Source: JAMXLO01 sp963794185
Lineage (GTDB): Bacteria; Pseudomonadota; Alphaproteobacteria; Acetobacterales; Acetobacteraceae
DNA length: 64,000 bases
Direction: 5' to 3'
Assembly (NCBI GenBank): GCA_963794185.1
Contig: CAWCDM010000126.1
Location: 1 to 64,000, forward strand
This document shows, one piece after another, positions 18,895-28,494 of the stretch. Positions within the stretch are counted from its first letter, which is position 1, and the number at the start of each line of letters is the position of its first letter. The notes beneath the pieces were generated by a model. That model had not been told where the DNA came from, did not search any database, and was given only the letters and a program-made list of their open reading frames with translations. The position numbers and the translations under genes are program-made.

Positions 18895-19614
18895 ATGTCG
18901 GCTAAGCGATCCATCCTTATTGTGGAGGATGACGCGTCCGTTCAGGCGATTTTGGCGGATCACCTCGCCGGCGACCACGGCTTCACCGTCTTCACCGCCG
19001 AGACGCTCGATGAGGCCGAGAAAATCCTCGATGATGAGGGCCGGCCCTTCGACGCCGTGATACTGGACGTTGGCATGCCGGACGGCGACGGGCGCGATTT
19101 CTGCGCCGAGCTCCGACGGCGGGGGCACACGATGCCCGTCATCATGCTGACCGGTCGGGGTGGCGAGTGTGATATCGTTCGCGGCCTCGATTCCGGCGCC
19201 AACGACTACATCGCCAAGCCGTTCCGCCTGAACGAATTGCTGGCAAGGCTGCGCGCTCAGTGGCGCACATTCGACAGCAGCGACGAAGCCTCCTTTGCCC
19301 TCGGGCCATTTACCTTCCGTCCCGCCAAGAAGCTCTTGCATGACCAACTCAGCGATCGTCGCGTCTGGTTGACCAGCAAGGAGGTGGCGATCCTCAGGTA
19401 CCTCTATCGCTTGGCAGGTCGTCGCGTGGACCGCGACATCCTTTTGCACGAGGTATGGGGCTACAACGCAACCGCGACCACCCACACTCTGGAAACACAC
19501 ATCTACCGCCTGCGCCAGAAGATCGAGCCTGACCCAAGGTTCCCGGCGCTCCTGGTCTTCGAGAATGGCGGCTATCGCCTCAATCTTCCTGTGATTCCCG
19601 GTGGCGAAACGTAA
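18895..19614 (+). CDS. OmpR/PhoB-family response regulator, paralogue 1
   Basis: 239-aa two-domain DNA-binding response regulator. Receiver domain (1-115): acidic pocket E11-D12-D13, phospho-acceptor D58 in VILDVGMPDGDG, T86 and K108 (AKPF). Winged-helix domain (about 135-235) with the LLHEVWGYN and THTLETHIYRLRQKIE blocks. The start at 18895 has a G-rich ribosome-binding site seven bases upstream; ATG at 18889 is the alternative. No histidine kinase gene is adjacent. A near-duplicate of the same length follows 275 bases downstream. Confidence 0.92.
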   Translation: MSAKRSILIVEDDASVQAILADHLAGDHGFTVFTAETLDEAEKILDDEGRPFDAVILDVGMPDGDGRDFCAELRRRGHTMPVIMLTGRGGECDIVRGLDSGANDYIAKPFRLNELLARLRAQWRTFDSSDEASFALGPFTFRPAKKLLHDQLSDRRVWLTSKEVAILRYLYRLAGRRVDRDILLHEVWGYNATATTHTLETHIYRLRQKIEPDPRFPALLVFENGGYRLNLPVIPGGET

Positions 19615-19889
19615 CGCCGTAGCGGTTCGGCTGCGGGCGGGTCGATACCGGTTGTACTCCGCTCGATAATATCGCATCGTGCGGATGGCGATCATCAGGA
19701 CAGGCCCGGACGTTGCGGCGTTTCATTTTCATCAGCTCACGTATCGCGGTTTCTTGAGTGGCGCCATTCGTGGTTCACAACAAAGAGAACCCGAGGTGGC
19801 TAATTTTGGCCACGATTGGAACCGAGCATTCGCTGACGCCATCGGATGCACCTTTGGCAAGACGACAGCTGCAGCAGGGGGACAGAACA

Positions 19890-20609
19890 ATGGCAGCCAA
19901 GCGAGCCATCCTGATAGTGGAGGATGACGACTTTCTCCGTGACACATTGGCGGAACAGCTTGCGGATGATCACGGATTTTCAGTGACCACGGCAGCGACG
20001 CTCGATGAAGCAGGCAAGATATTCAATGACGAAGATGGTCGCTTCCACGCGGTGATACTTGACATAGGCATGCCGGACGGTGACGGATGCCATTTCTGTG
20101 CCAGGGTCCGACGACAGGGGCACAAGATGCCGATCATCATGCTGACCGGTTCGGCCGGTGAGGCGGATGTGGTACGGGGCCTGGAATCCGGCGCGAACGA
20201 CTACATTGCCAAGCCATTTCGCACGAACGAACTGCTTGCGCGTCTGCGCACCCAGTTGCGTCTGTTCGAGAGCAGCGAGGACGCAGTCTTCTCGGTCGGG
20301 CCATACACTTTCCGACCCGCCAAGAAGCTGTTGCTCGAGCCGGGCAACAATCGCCGCATTCGTCTGACCGACAAAGAGGCAGCGATCCTCAAGTTCCTTT
20401 ATCGGTCGGACAGTCGCGCGGTGGATCGTCAGATGCTTCTGCACGAGGTCTGGGGTTACAACCCCACCGTGACGACCCATACGCTGGAGACGCACATCTA
20501 TCGTCTGCGGCAGAAGATGGAGCTTCACCCGAAGAGCCCGGTTCTGTTGGTCACCGAAAATGGCGGCTATCGGCTCAGCCCGGAAATGGCGTCCGCCGGC
20601 GGAATGTAG
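19890..20609 (+). CDS. OmpR/PhoB-family response regulator, paralogue 2
   Basis: Also 239 aa and colinear with the preceding regulator, about two thirds identical by eye. Receiver D58 (VILDIGMPDGDG), K108 (AKPF); winged helix with WGYNPTVTTHTLETHIY. AGGGGG precedes the start. The recognition helix regions are nearly the same in both proteins while the N-terminal half of each receiver differs most, which suggests shared DNA targets but separate kinases. It ends 23 bases from the convergent glycosyltransferase gene. Confidence 0.92.
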   Translation: MAAKRAILIVEDDDFLRDTLAEQLADDHGFSVTTAATLDEAGKIFNDEDGRFHAVILDIGMPDGDGCHFCARVRRQGHKMPIIMLTGSAGEADVVRGLESGANDYIAKPFRTNELLARLRTQLRLFESSEDAVFSVGPYTFRPAKKLLLEPGNNRRIRLTDKEAAILKFLYRSDSRAVDRQMLLHEVWGYNPTVTTHTLETHIYRLRQKMELHPKSPVLLVTENGGYRLSPEMASAGGM

Positions 20610-20632
20610 TGCCGTAGAAAGTTCCTCCAGCG

Positions 20633-22087
20633 TCAGCGCGGGCGAGGCAGCAACGCGGCAGGCTCCGAACCCGCCTGGCCGGTGACGGCAAATAGCCGGA
20701 ACGCCTCGACCGCGCTTCCTTTGTGCATCCGTTCGGCCTCGCCCAATTCCGTGATGGAGGACCACTGCGAGCGGTCGCCGATGTCGCCGCGGCGGGCGCT
20801 GCGCACCAGAATGCCCGTCCGACCGGCGAGCAGCGGGTGGGGCAGATCGAACAGCGCCCAGCGCGGCTCGATCCCCACAACCGGAACGCCCGCGGGCATT
20901 TCGAGCGCGAGTTTGGACGCCACTCCGTAATGTTCGGCCGCGACGAAGTCGGCGCCTTGCTGTCGCCGAACGTCGGCGATTCGGGCGGCGAGGCTGTCCC
21001 AGCCGGAGAGACGCAGCGCTATCGGATCGAGCCATACCGGCAACGGAACCGGTGCCGGGCCTGCCTGCAGATAGACAATCAGTGTGATGGCAAAGCCAAG
21101 CGCCAAAGCTGGTCTTTGCAGGCGTACCCAGGTCCGCCCTGGCAGTCCCGCCGCGGCGATCGCGGCCGCGGGATAGATGATCGCCGGCCAGTTGCCCTGC
21201 ACCCGGTCACCAAATGCATGCTGCGTGAAAACCAGCACCGCCGGCAGGGTCAGGGCGGCGAGCAAGGTCCAGACGGGATCCCGCATCTGCCATGCGAGCC
21301 GCGCTGCGTAAACCACGCCGGCCGCGAACAGGATGAACACCAGCGGCGTCACGAGCCCGATCTGACCGCCGATCAATTCGCCGATGAAGCGGACGGCGCT
21401 GGACGGGCGCCACTCCGCGACGCGTCCGCCTTGCCGGGCAAAACTCGCCCAGCCGTGTTCGGCATTCCACAACACCACGGGCAGGAACACCGTCCCGCCG
21501 AGCAGCGCGCCAAGCCATGTCGCGGGGCGCAGCAGGTGGCCGCGAAGCGACGGCGTCGCCAGCAGCCACAGCGCAAGGCCGAGCCAGAGAAATCCGGCCG
21601 TGTACTTGCTGGCCATCGCCAGACCGGCAAACAGCCCGACCGGCAGCCACCAAGCAGCATTGCCGCCGTGCAGCAGCCGGGCGAGCGCCCACAGGCAGCA
21701 TGTCCAGAAGAACAGCAGCGGCGTGTCCGGCGTCATGATCACCGCGCCGACACCCACCAGCAGCGTCGCATTGAGCAGCGCCGCAGCCAGCAACCCGGCA
21801 CGCCGCCCCGGCAACAGACGATCGGCAGCATCGGCCAGCAGCAACGAGGCAACCGCCACCGAGATCGGCCCCAGCAGCCGGACGCCGAGCGGCGTGTCGC
21901 CGGCCAGGGCCGTGCCGAGGCGGATCCACAGCGCCACCATCGGCGGATGATCGGGATATCCCGCCGCCAGCGCACGCGACCACACCCAGTAATACGCCTC
22001 GTCCGGCGCAAGCGGCGTGCCCGCGGCGACGGCAAGGCGCAGCACGGTCAGCGCGACAAGCGCCGCCAGCCCCAGGCCGGCTGTCAC
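20633..22087 (-). CDS. PMT/ArnT-type (GT39/GT83-like) membrane glycosyltransferase
   Basis: 484-aa polytopic membrane protein that would transfer a sugar from a polyprenyl-phosphate donor on the outer face of the inner membrane. The first extracytoplasmic loop carries the conserved acidic PDEAYYWVWSRAL motif followed by GYPDHPPMVALWIRLG, diagnostic of the family. About eleven hydrophobic segments follow, with a soluble C-terminal part. The GTG start at 22087 overlaps the stop of the upstream gene (GTGA), so both are co-translated; that neighbour probably makes the lipid-linked sugar used here. Confidence 0.85.
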   Translation of the reverse strand: MTAGLGLAALVALTVLRLAVAAGTPLAPDEAYYWVWSRALAAGYPDHPPMVALWIRLGTALAGDTPLGVRLLGPISVAVASLLLADAADRLLPGRRAGLLAAALLNATLLVGVGAVIMTPDTPLLFFWTCCLWALARLLHGGNAAWWLPVGLFAGLAMASKYTAGFLWLGLALWLLATPSLRGHLLRPATWLGALLGGTVFLPVVLWNAEHGWASFARQGGRVAEWRPSSAVRFIGELIGGQIGLVTPLVFILFAAGVVYAARLAWQMRDPVWTLLAALTLPAVLVFTQHAFGDRVQGNWPAIIYPAAAIAAAGLPGRTWVRLQRPALALGFAITLIVYLQAGPAPVPLPVWLDPIALRLSGWDSLAARIADVRRQQGADFVAAEHYGVASKLALEMPAGVPVVGIEPRWALFDLPHPLLAGRTGILVRSARRGDIGDRSQWSSITELGEAERMHKGSAVEAFRLFAVTGQAGSEPAALLPRPR

Positions 22088-23225
22088 CTGGCGCGCCAGA
22101 CCAGCGTGGCCGAAACCGCGTAGTTCCACACAACGCCGATCACCGCGCCGATCGCGCCGGCGATGCTCCAGGCGGTGTGGCGCTCGTAGAGCACCTGAGC
22201 GATGCCGACATTGGCGACCCCGCCAAAGCTGCAGACCAGCATGAACACCAGCAGCCCCCGCCACAGGCGTGGGCCGCGCAGCCGCTGGTCGCGATAGGTG
22301 ATGCTCGTTGTTGAGCTGGAAGTTGAACACCATCGCAACAACGGTCGCGGCCGCCTGCGCGGCCTCGAAGCCGACGCCGGTCAGCTTCAGCGCCATCGTC
22401 AGCACCGCGAGGTGCACCACCACGCCGAGCGCGCCCACCAGCGCGAAGGAGATGAAGCGAAGCGGCAGCAGCCCGCCGAACACCTTGTCCAGCAGCAGGC
22501 CGGCGAACTGCGTCAGGACCAGCGCGTCCAGCTTGCTCTTGCCGGCGACGCGCTCATGGAAGTGGAAGGGGATCTCGATCACGCGCAGCGGCGCGGGCGA
22601 ACTCAGCGTGAGATCGAGCAGGATCTTGAAGCCCTGGCCGGTGAGGTTCCCGGCGAGCTGCTCGAACAGCGGGCGCGGCAGCATGAAGAAGCCGCTCATC
22701 GGGTCGGTCAGGCGAACCGGCAGGACGAGGTGCGCCAGCCGGATTCCCCCGTCCGACAGTGCATGCGCGCCAGTGGTTGGCCAGCCCGGACGCATCGCCG
22801 CCCGCGACGTGGCGGCTGCCGACAGCGAGGTCGTAGCGGCCGGTGCGCAATGCGGCGAGCATGTCCGGGAGTTTCGTCTCGTCGTGCTGCAGGTCGCCGT
22901 CGATCACCGCGACGAAGCGCGCCGACGACGAGAGCGCGCCCTCGATCACCGCCGAGGCCAGGCCACGCCGCCCGATCCGGCGGATGCAGCGCACGCGCGG
23001 GTCGCCCTGGGCGATCCGGCGCACCTCGGCTGTCGTCCCGTCGGGGCTGTCGTCGTCGACGAACACCACCTCCCAGGCGATGCCGAGCAGGGCGGCGTCC
23101 AGCCGATGTACCAGCGGTGCCACGTTCGGCCGCTCGTTGTAGCAGGGGACCACCACGGTGAGCTCCGGAGCGCCAACCGCCCCCGCACGCGTGGGAAACA
23201 AGGCCAGGGTGGTGGGTTGGGGCAT
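22084..23225 (-). CDS. Polyprenyl-phosphate glycosyltransferase (DPM1-like GT2) with C-terminal GtrA domain, two frameshifts
   Basis: Makes a polyprenyl-phosphate sugar from a nucleotide sugar. GT2 domain: VVVPCYNERPNVAPLV, VFVDDDSPDGT, the DxD-type VIDGDLQHD, and DPMSGFFMLPR. The C-terminal GtrA membrane domain (SFALVGALGVVVHLAVL ... VFNFQLNNE ... VWNYAVSATLVWRAR) has four helices and may flip the product. Frame changes near 22770 and 22315 break the ORF; corrected length about 380 aa. It is followed by an overlapping PMT-type transferase. Confidence 0.82.
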
Positions 23226-23286
23226 GCGCTCCGCTCAAAATCCGGCCCAACCTGGATAACGGGCGGCGCGAAGGCGTCAAGCCGGA

Positions 23287-23766
23287 CTAGAGAGGCACCC
23301 CGGCCAGATGACGGCTGGTCCGTATTGTCTGGAGCGTCTGCACGCGCGTGACGGTGGGCGAGCCGGTCAGGCGCTGAGTGAGCTGGTTTTCGTGCGCGGT
23401 ATCATTGGCCACCAGCTTCAACAGGAAGTCGCCACCACCGCGGATCATATGGCATTCGCGCACTTCGGGCCAGCCGCCGACCAGCTGCTCGAAGGCGGAG
23501 AGAACGGATTCCTTCTGGCTGTCCAGTCCCACGATGGCGAAAAAAATGATCTCCCAGCCGAGCTTCTGCGGATCCGAATCGGCATGGTAGCCGCGGATCA
23601 CACCGGCCTCCTCGAGCCGGCGCACACGGCGCAGGCATGGCGGGGCAGAGATACCGGCCCGGCGCGCGAGCTCGACGTTGGTCATCCGGCCGTCGGCTTG
23701 CAGCTCCGACAGGATGCGGCGGTCGATCGCGTCCAGGATGGGCGTTTCGGCGGTAGGGCTCTTCAT
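23287..23766 (-). CDS. Lrp/AsnC-family transcriptional regulator
   Basis: 159 aa. N-terminal AsnC-type helix-turn-helix (ILDAIDRRILSELQADGRMT, then NVELARRAGISAPPCLRRV) and a C-terminal RAM ligand-binding domain (VRECHMIRGGGDFLLKLVA). It is transcribed away from trxB. Lrp-type genes beside trxB and lysR are common in alphaproteobacteria, so it may control trxB or itself from the shared spacer. Confidence 0.9.
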   Translation of the reverse strand: MKSPTAETPILDAIDRRILSELQADGRMTNVELARRAGISAPPCLRRVRRLEEAGVIRGYHADSDPQKLGWEIIFFAIVGLDSQKESVLSAFEQLVGGWPEVRECHMIRGGGDFLLKLVANDTAHENQLTQRLTGSPTVTRVQTLQTIRTSRHLAGVPL

Positions 23767-23861
23767 GCGCGCATTCTACCTGGCGCTGGGCGTGTGGCTT
23801 CGATGGTGACGTTTCCAGGGGTGGCCGGGAAGACGCAATAATATTGCACAATGTGGCGCCC

Positions 23862-23977
23862 GCAAGGCCGATAAGCCGAGCAGGCCGGGGAAGCCGAGGC
23901 TGTAGGAATGGCGCTTCGCGCGAAGTGCATTCATCGCTGCCTCGGTGGCCCTCGGCATACCTGCCTCGGTGGCCTCC
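23862..23977. repeat. Palindromic intergenic repeat, family 1 copy B
   Basis: Occupies the lrp-trxB divergent spacer. The core palindrome (23906-23932) pairs GAATGGCGCTTCG with CGAAGTGCATTC and is flanked by CCGAGGC (23894-23900) and GCCTCGG (23939-23945), with further CCTCGGTGGCC units beyond. The core matches the copies at 3.6 and 60.3 kb. It lies where the promoters of both genes must be. Confidence 0.75.
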
Positions 23978-24056
23978 GGGCGAAACCTTGCTTGCTTCCT
24001 TGTCTGGCGGCGGCCCAGGCCGATATGGTCAACGCGCCGCAGCATTGGACACGACG

Positions 24057-25043
24057 ATGCCTGAAACCCATCACACCCGCATGCTGATCGTCGGCTCCGG
24101 CCCCGCCGGCTACACGGCCGCGATCTATGCGGCCCGCGCCGGCCTGTCGCCGATCCTGCTCGCGGGTCTCCAGGCGGGCGGCCAGCTGATGATCACCACG
24201 GACGTCGAGAACTACCCGGGCTATGCCGATGTGATCCAGGGCCCGTGGCTGATGGAGCAGATGGCGGCGCAGGCCGAGCATGTCGGGACGCGCATCGTTC
24301 AGGACCTGATCGTGCAGGTCGATTTTTCCGCCCGTCCGTTCCGCTGCGTGGCCGATTCGGGCGATGTGTTCCTGGCGGATTCCGTGGTCATCGCCACCGG
24401 GGCGCAGGCGCGGTGGCTGGGCATCGAGTCCGAACAGCGGCTGCAGGGCAGGGGGGTATCCGCCTGCGCCACATGCGACGGCTTCTTCTACCGCGGCAGG
24501 CATGTGGCCGTTGTCGGCGGCGGCAATACCGCGGTGGAGGAGGCGCTCTACCTGACACACCACGCCGAGAGCGTCACGCTCATCCACCGCCGCGATGCGC
24601 TGCGGGCGGAGAAGATCCTGCAGGCCAGGCTTTTCGCCAACCCCAAGATCCGGGTGATCTGGGACAGCGTCGTCGAGGAGATCGAGGGTGGCGGCACCCC
24701 CGAGGTGGTGACCGGCGTCCGGCTGAGCAGTGTGAAGACCGGTGTCGTGACCACCCTGCCGGTCGACGGCGTGTTCGTTGCCATCGGCCACACACCGACC
24801 ACGGCGATCTTCGCCGGCCAGGTGACGATGGACGCCGAGGGCTACATCCAGACGGCGCCGGGCAGCACGCGGACCTCGGCTGATGGGGTGTTCGCGGCGG
24901 GCGACGTGCAGGACAAGGTGTTTCGCCAGGCGGTCACCGCCGCGGGCACCGGCTGCATGGCGGCACTGGAGGCGGAGAAGTGGCTGGCCGGGCTGGCCGA
25001 GCACCCCGGATCGCGTCCGGGGGCGGCACTTGCCGCGGACTAG
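24057..25043 (+). CDS. trxB: Thioredoxin-disulfide reductase
   Basis: 328-aa NADPH-dependent flavoprotein that reduces thioredoxin in the cytoplasm. FAD site VGSGPAGYTAAIYAARAG (12-29), redox-active CATC at 137-140, NADPH site GGGNTAVEEALYL from 154, and C-terminal FAD block GVFAAGDVQDKVFRQ. The start at 24057 is the usual position for the family; the frame stays open further upstream through a repeat and is not coding there. The adjacent LysR gene reads in the same direction. Confidence 0.96.
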   Translation: MPETHHTRMLIVGSGPAGYTAAIYAARAGLSPILLAGLQAGGQLMITTDVENYPGYADVIQGPWLMEQMAAQAEHVGTRIVQDLIVQVDFSARPFRCVADSGDVFLADSVVIATGAQARWLGIESEQRLQGRGVSACATCDGFFYRGRHVAVVGGGNTAVEEALYLTHHAESVTLIHRRDALRAEKILQARLFANPKIRVIWDSVVEEIEGGGTPEVVTGVRLSSVKTGVVTTLPVDGVFVAIGHTPTTAIFAGQVTMDAEGYIQTAPGSTRTSADGVFAAGDVQDKVFRQAVTAAGTGCMAALEAEKWLAGLAEHPGSRPGAALAAD

Positions 25044-25201
25044 CGAAAAATCCACAAAAAGGTCCACGCGAAACCACCGGACTCGTGGGAAATTGTCTAG
25101 GCTGCCTTGCTTTGCGTAGGTAGGGGGCGGGCAGCGACGGACGCCAGGGCTGGTTTCATGGACGCCGTCGGGAGCTGAACCCGGCGGAGAGGAGTGACCG
25201 A

Positions 25202-26089
25202 GTGATCGACTGGGACAAGCTGCGCGTCTTCCATGCCGTAGCGGAGGCAGGCAGCTTCACGCATGCGGGGGATACGCTGAACCTCAGCCAGTCCGCCGTC
25301 TCGCGCCAGATCTCGGCACTCGAGGAGGCGCTCCAGGTGCCGCTGTTCCATCGCCACGCGCGCGGCCTGATCCTGACCGAGCAGGGCGAGGCGCTGAACC
25401 GCACGGTCCGGGAAGTGTTCGCCAAGCTGGCGATCACCGAGGCGCTGCTGACGGAAAGCAAGGAGAAGCCGGCCGGCCGGCTCAAGGTGACGACGACGGT
25501 CGCGTTCGGCGCAAACTGGCTGGCGCCGCGGTTGCACGAGTTCCTTCGGATGTATCCGGACGTGTCGATCTCGCTGTTGCTGGACGACGGGGAGCTCGAT
25601 CTTGCGATGCGCGAGGCCGATGTGGCGATCCGCATGCATCCGCCGAAGCAGCCGGACCTCGTGCAGCGCCATCTGTTGACGGTGCAGTGGCATATCTGCG
25701 CCTCGCCGGAGTATCTGAAAGAGCATGGCGTGCCGCAACGTCCCGAGGATCTGGACGCGCACAAGCTGATCCTGTTCGGCCAGCACCATCCGCCGGTGAG
25801 CGACATCAACTGGCTGGCGGAGGCCGGGCGGCGACCCGGCAATCCGCGGCGCGCCCTGCTGGAGGTCAACAACACGCATGCCGTGCTGCTGGCGATCCGC
25901 TCGGGCCTCGGGATCGGCGCGCTGCCCGACTTCATCGTGGCGGAGAATCCCGACCTGGTGCGGTTGCTGCCCGACCTGAAGGGACCGAAGGTGGACGCCT
26001 ATTTCGTCTACCCGGAGGAGTTGCGCAACTCGAAGCGCGTGGCGGTGTTCCGCGACTTCCTGCTGGCCCGGCTGGCCGAGTTTCACTAG
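25202..26089 (+). CDS. LysR-family transcriptional regulator
   Basis: 295 aa, GTG start after GAGAGGAG. N-terminal winged helix (FHAVAEAGSFTHAGDTLNLS, then QSAVSRQISALEEAL) and a C-terminal substrate-binding fold (about 90-290; LKVTTTVAFGANWLAPRL). It follows trxB in the same direction, an arrangement seen in many alphaproteobacteria; the effector is unknown. Directly after it begins the AT-richer region that opens the tandem array. Confidence 0.92.
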   Translation: MIDWDKLRVFHAVAEAGSFTHAGDTLNLSQSAVSRQISALEEALQVPLFHRHARGLILTEQGEALNRTVREVFAKLAITEALLTESKEKPAGRLKVTTTVAFGANWLAPRLHEFLRMYPDVSISLLLDDGELDLAMREADVAIRMHPPKQPDLVQRHLLTVQWHICASPEYLKEHGVPQRPEDLDAHKLILFGQHHPPVSDINWLAEAGRRPGNPRRALLEVNNTHAVLLAIRSGLGIGALPDFIVAENPDLVRLLPDLKGPKVDAYFVYPEELRNSKRVAVFRDFLLARLAEFH

Positions 26090-26255
26090 CCCCTGTTCGG
26101 CTTGGCAGGGTCGGTCGCGCCGCGGAGCGCGGGCGATCAGGCCCTTCAGGTAGCAGTGCGGAGCCGCGCCAGCGGGGAGCGCCGGGGAGGGGACATCCCA
26201 TAGGAGAGCAATTTGGTTTTATTCCATTATAAGTATGGAGTCGTCTTAAATTTCC

Positions 26256-26284
26256 TTGACGAGAAATTGCCAGACTGCAATATT
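26256..26284 (+). promoter_or_regulatory. Array promoter block 0 (TTGACG - 17 bp - AATATT)
   Basis: First of six matching blocks. A TTGAC -35-like element is followed after exactly 17 bases by AATATT, and the spacer contains the shared ATTGC...TGC bases. A TTATTCCAT box about 35 bases upstream (26218) is shared with the block at 31125. It is followed within 30 bases by a detached gene tail rather than a gene. Confidence 0.5.
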
Positions 26285-26307
26285 CCCGCCCGCCAACAAA
26301 AACTTAT

Positions 26308-26391
26308 AGTGCGAGGACATGTAACAGCCTGTTCCACCCAAACCTGCGATCCCGGGCGCAGCAGCCCCGGATCGTAGGCTGATCGGCCAGC
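26308..26391 (+). pseudogene. Detached 3' end of an array-family gene (copy 0)
   Basis: This stretch repeats the end of the last array gene and its 3' untranslated region: GTGCGAGGACATGTAACAG (the C-E-D-M-stop ending), CCTGTTCCA, then the hairpin CCTGCGATCCCGG / CCGGATCGTAGG. The matching sequence in copy 4 is at about 35080-35158. The body of the gene is missing, so this is the remnant of a deleted copy lying just behind promoter block 0. Confidence 0.75.
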
Positions 26392-26533
26392 CATCCGCAT
26401 CATTGCTGGCCGATTGGATGCACTCCGTACCAGCCGCCTATCGGCAGATCGGATGAAAGGGTGCGGAAGCGGACTGCGGCGCCCGAATTATGTCGGGACC
26501 GATCATAAAATTGTGTCCGGCTCTTTATCCCAC

Positions 26534-26562
26534 TTGACCCGTCGTTGCGGTTTATCACAAAT
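26534..26562 (+). promoter_or_regulatory. Array promoter block 1 (TTGACC - 17 bp - ACAAAT)
   Basis: TTGACC with the conserved CGTTGC in a 17-base spacer. The next ATG (26624) opens only a nine-codon frame; copy 1 itself starts 278 bases downstream, so this is either its promoter with a long leader or another orphan block. Confidence 0.45.
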
Positions 26563-26719
26563 TACGTCCCGTCAACCTGCCCGGGTGGCCAAGCCGGGCG
26601 CCTTCCATGACGAGGACACGAGCATGAGACGAACGCACCGCCAAATGTAAACAGTGGAGGCTGTTTTCGGCGTCGATCGGCCATGACCCGTCATCAGCAA
26701 AATCCGTTCTGCGGCAAGT

Positions 26720-26740
26720 CATAAATCAACATGATTTATG
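26720..26740. promoter_or_regulatory. Perfect 9-bp palindrome upstream of copy 1
   Basis: CATAAATCA-ACA-TGATTTATG, an AT-rich perfect inverted repeat in GC-rich surroundings, 100 bases before the start of array copy 1. It could be an operator or a small hairpin. None of the other three copies has it. Confidence 0.4.
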
Positions 26741-26839
26741 AGCGTACCACTGCGACCAAATGATGCCAACAACAGGCCCGCACCGAGCTGAAGTCGAGCC
26801 CAATCCTGGACCCGACTGGAGAGAGATTTGGAGAGAGCC

Positions 26840-28278
26840 ATGAGCACAACAAACGAAACGATCAACACGGATATCCTTGACCGGCGGAAATCCGGTTCAA
26901 GGACACAGGGTCGCTGGCGCCGGACCCTGCTGGCGACAACGACCGCACTTTCACTCGGCGCACAGAACGCCGCCTGGGCGGTCTGCTCGAATGGCGGCAC
27001 ACTTCCAGCCGCCGGCTTCACGATCGGCGTGGCGCCCGCTGCCAACTGGTCACCGAATGTCTTCACCGGCACCACCGGTTCGCTGTTCATACCCGACAAC
27101 TCGGTCCACGAGAACAACAATCTGGCGCTGGCGCAGACCGGCGGCGGACACAACTGGGTGTTTGACCAGGGTTCGACGCTGTGCAAGGAGAGCGACGTCG
27201 GGCCGGGAACTGGTTTGGCCACGGGGTGGTCGATCCCGTCGACCATCGGGGCCGACTGCGTCGAGTTGCCGATCATCAAGGGCAGTTCGCCGTCGGCATC
27301 GGCGACATCCCATTCCAGGGTGACGTGATCACGCCGACCTGCAATCCGGCGATCCTGGCGTCAACCGCCAACACCTACTTCAACCAACTCGGCTGCTCGA
27401 TCAGCCACGGCGTTGCCACCGACGCTCAGCACGCGACCTCCTTCCTGTTCGTGGCCGGCGTCAAGAGCGGGCTGTTCTCGATCCAGCTCACCAATGGCAG
27501 CACGATCGTCGGCGCCGACGCCGGCAAGATCGCCGGATCGCAGTACTATTACTCTGCCATCCCCGGGGGGTCGAAGCTCACCAACGCCGCCGTCAGCAAG
27601 GACGGGCGGTTCGCCATCGCCACCTCGGACAAGCGGTCGACGACGGTGTTTGCCTGCCTCAACCCGCTCGGCGATCCGGGTGACCCGACGAAGCCGATCA
27701 ATCCGCAATTCTTCGTCCCGCAGGCCAGCAGCGTGCCTTGCATGGCAGTCGGCAGCAACAACCTTGTCGGTCGATCTCGCCACCGCCTTCGGGCCCGACA
27801 ACCAGCCTTACTTTGCCGGGCAAAGCGCGGGCAAGAAAACGGTCAACACGTTTGACAGCGTGCCCGGTGGAACGGCCAAGACCGCATGGCCCAACTGCAT
27901 CTGGCAGAACAACGGCTCCACGTCGTTGGCCGATGCCTTCGCGCATAATCGTGCGAACGGTTGCGGTAGTGCCCAGCCGAACGCCGGCTTTCCGGACGGC
28001 TTGCTCGGCCAGACGGCCGCTCTGATCAGCCACGGCAGCTACATGTACGCCGGCACGCTCAACGGCCCGGTCGTGCAGACCAAGGTGACGGTCGATCGGT
28101 CACCGGACTTTCGAATTACAGCCCGATGCGGACCTACCTCGGAGGGACCCCGATCATCACCGGGCTCGGCGTGGCAGACGACCTCAAGTCGCTGATGGTC
28201 TTCACCGATCCGTCCGCGGTCGCACTCGCGGCGCAGGAAGTCGTGACCAGGCTGCCGCTGTGCGAGGACGTCCCATAG
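26840..28278 (+). pseudogene. Secreted Cys-rich propeller-like array protein, copy 1 (three frameshifts)
   Basis: Most divergent member of the tandem family; function unknown. ATG at 26840 follows GGAGAG. A long charged n-region precedes the hydrophobic signal core (TLLATTTALSLGAQNAAWA, then VC). Family blocks: HNWVFDQGSTLCKE, NTYFNQLGCSISHG, LFVAGVKSGLFSIQL, LTNAAVSKDGRFAIATS, AFGPDNQPYF and GLGVADDLKSLMVFTDPS, ending in CEDVP instead of CEDM. Frame changes near 27290, 27765 and 28105. The repeated AAVS-DG-FAIATS and LFVAGIKGGLFSI strands look like beta-propeller blades; this is an inference from pattern only. Confidence 0.75.
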
Positions 28279-28348
28279 CCGATCCGAAAACCGACAACAC
28301 CGCGATCCGGCGGCGGCCGAAAGCGGGCCGACCGGTGAGCGATGCGCG

Positions 28349-28380
28349 GACACGGGGGGCATCCATGCCTTCCGTGTCCG
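28349..28380 (+). terminator. Hairpin downstream of copy 1
   Basis: GGACACGG pairs with CCGTGTCC, and GGCAT/ATGCC extends the stem inside. No long T run follows, so it is a weaker terminator candidate than those after copies 2-4. Confidence 0.4.
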
Positions 28381-28494
28381 TATCGTTCCGATGACGCGCT
28401 GTGTCCGGAGAGCCGCAGGACATGAAAAAGTGCCGCGGCGATATTATTCCCTCTTTACATGCATATCATCAAAATGTGATCATTATTATTTCAC

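Noticed and set aside
20723..22123. Long plus-strand frame opposite the PMT-type transferase
   Set aside because: Gln/Arg-rich antisense shadow of a hydrophobic membrane protein gene.
26090..26250. Possible tRNA or small RNA gene in the spacer after lysR
   Set aside because: No cloverleaf with a T-loop GTTCRA pattern or CCA-type acceptor was found by eye.
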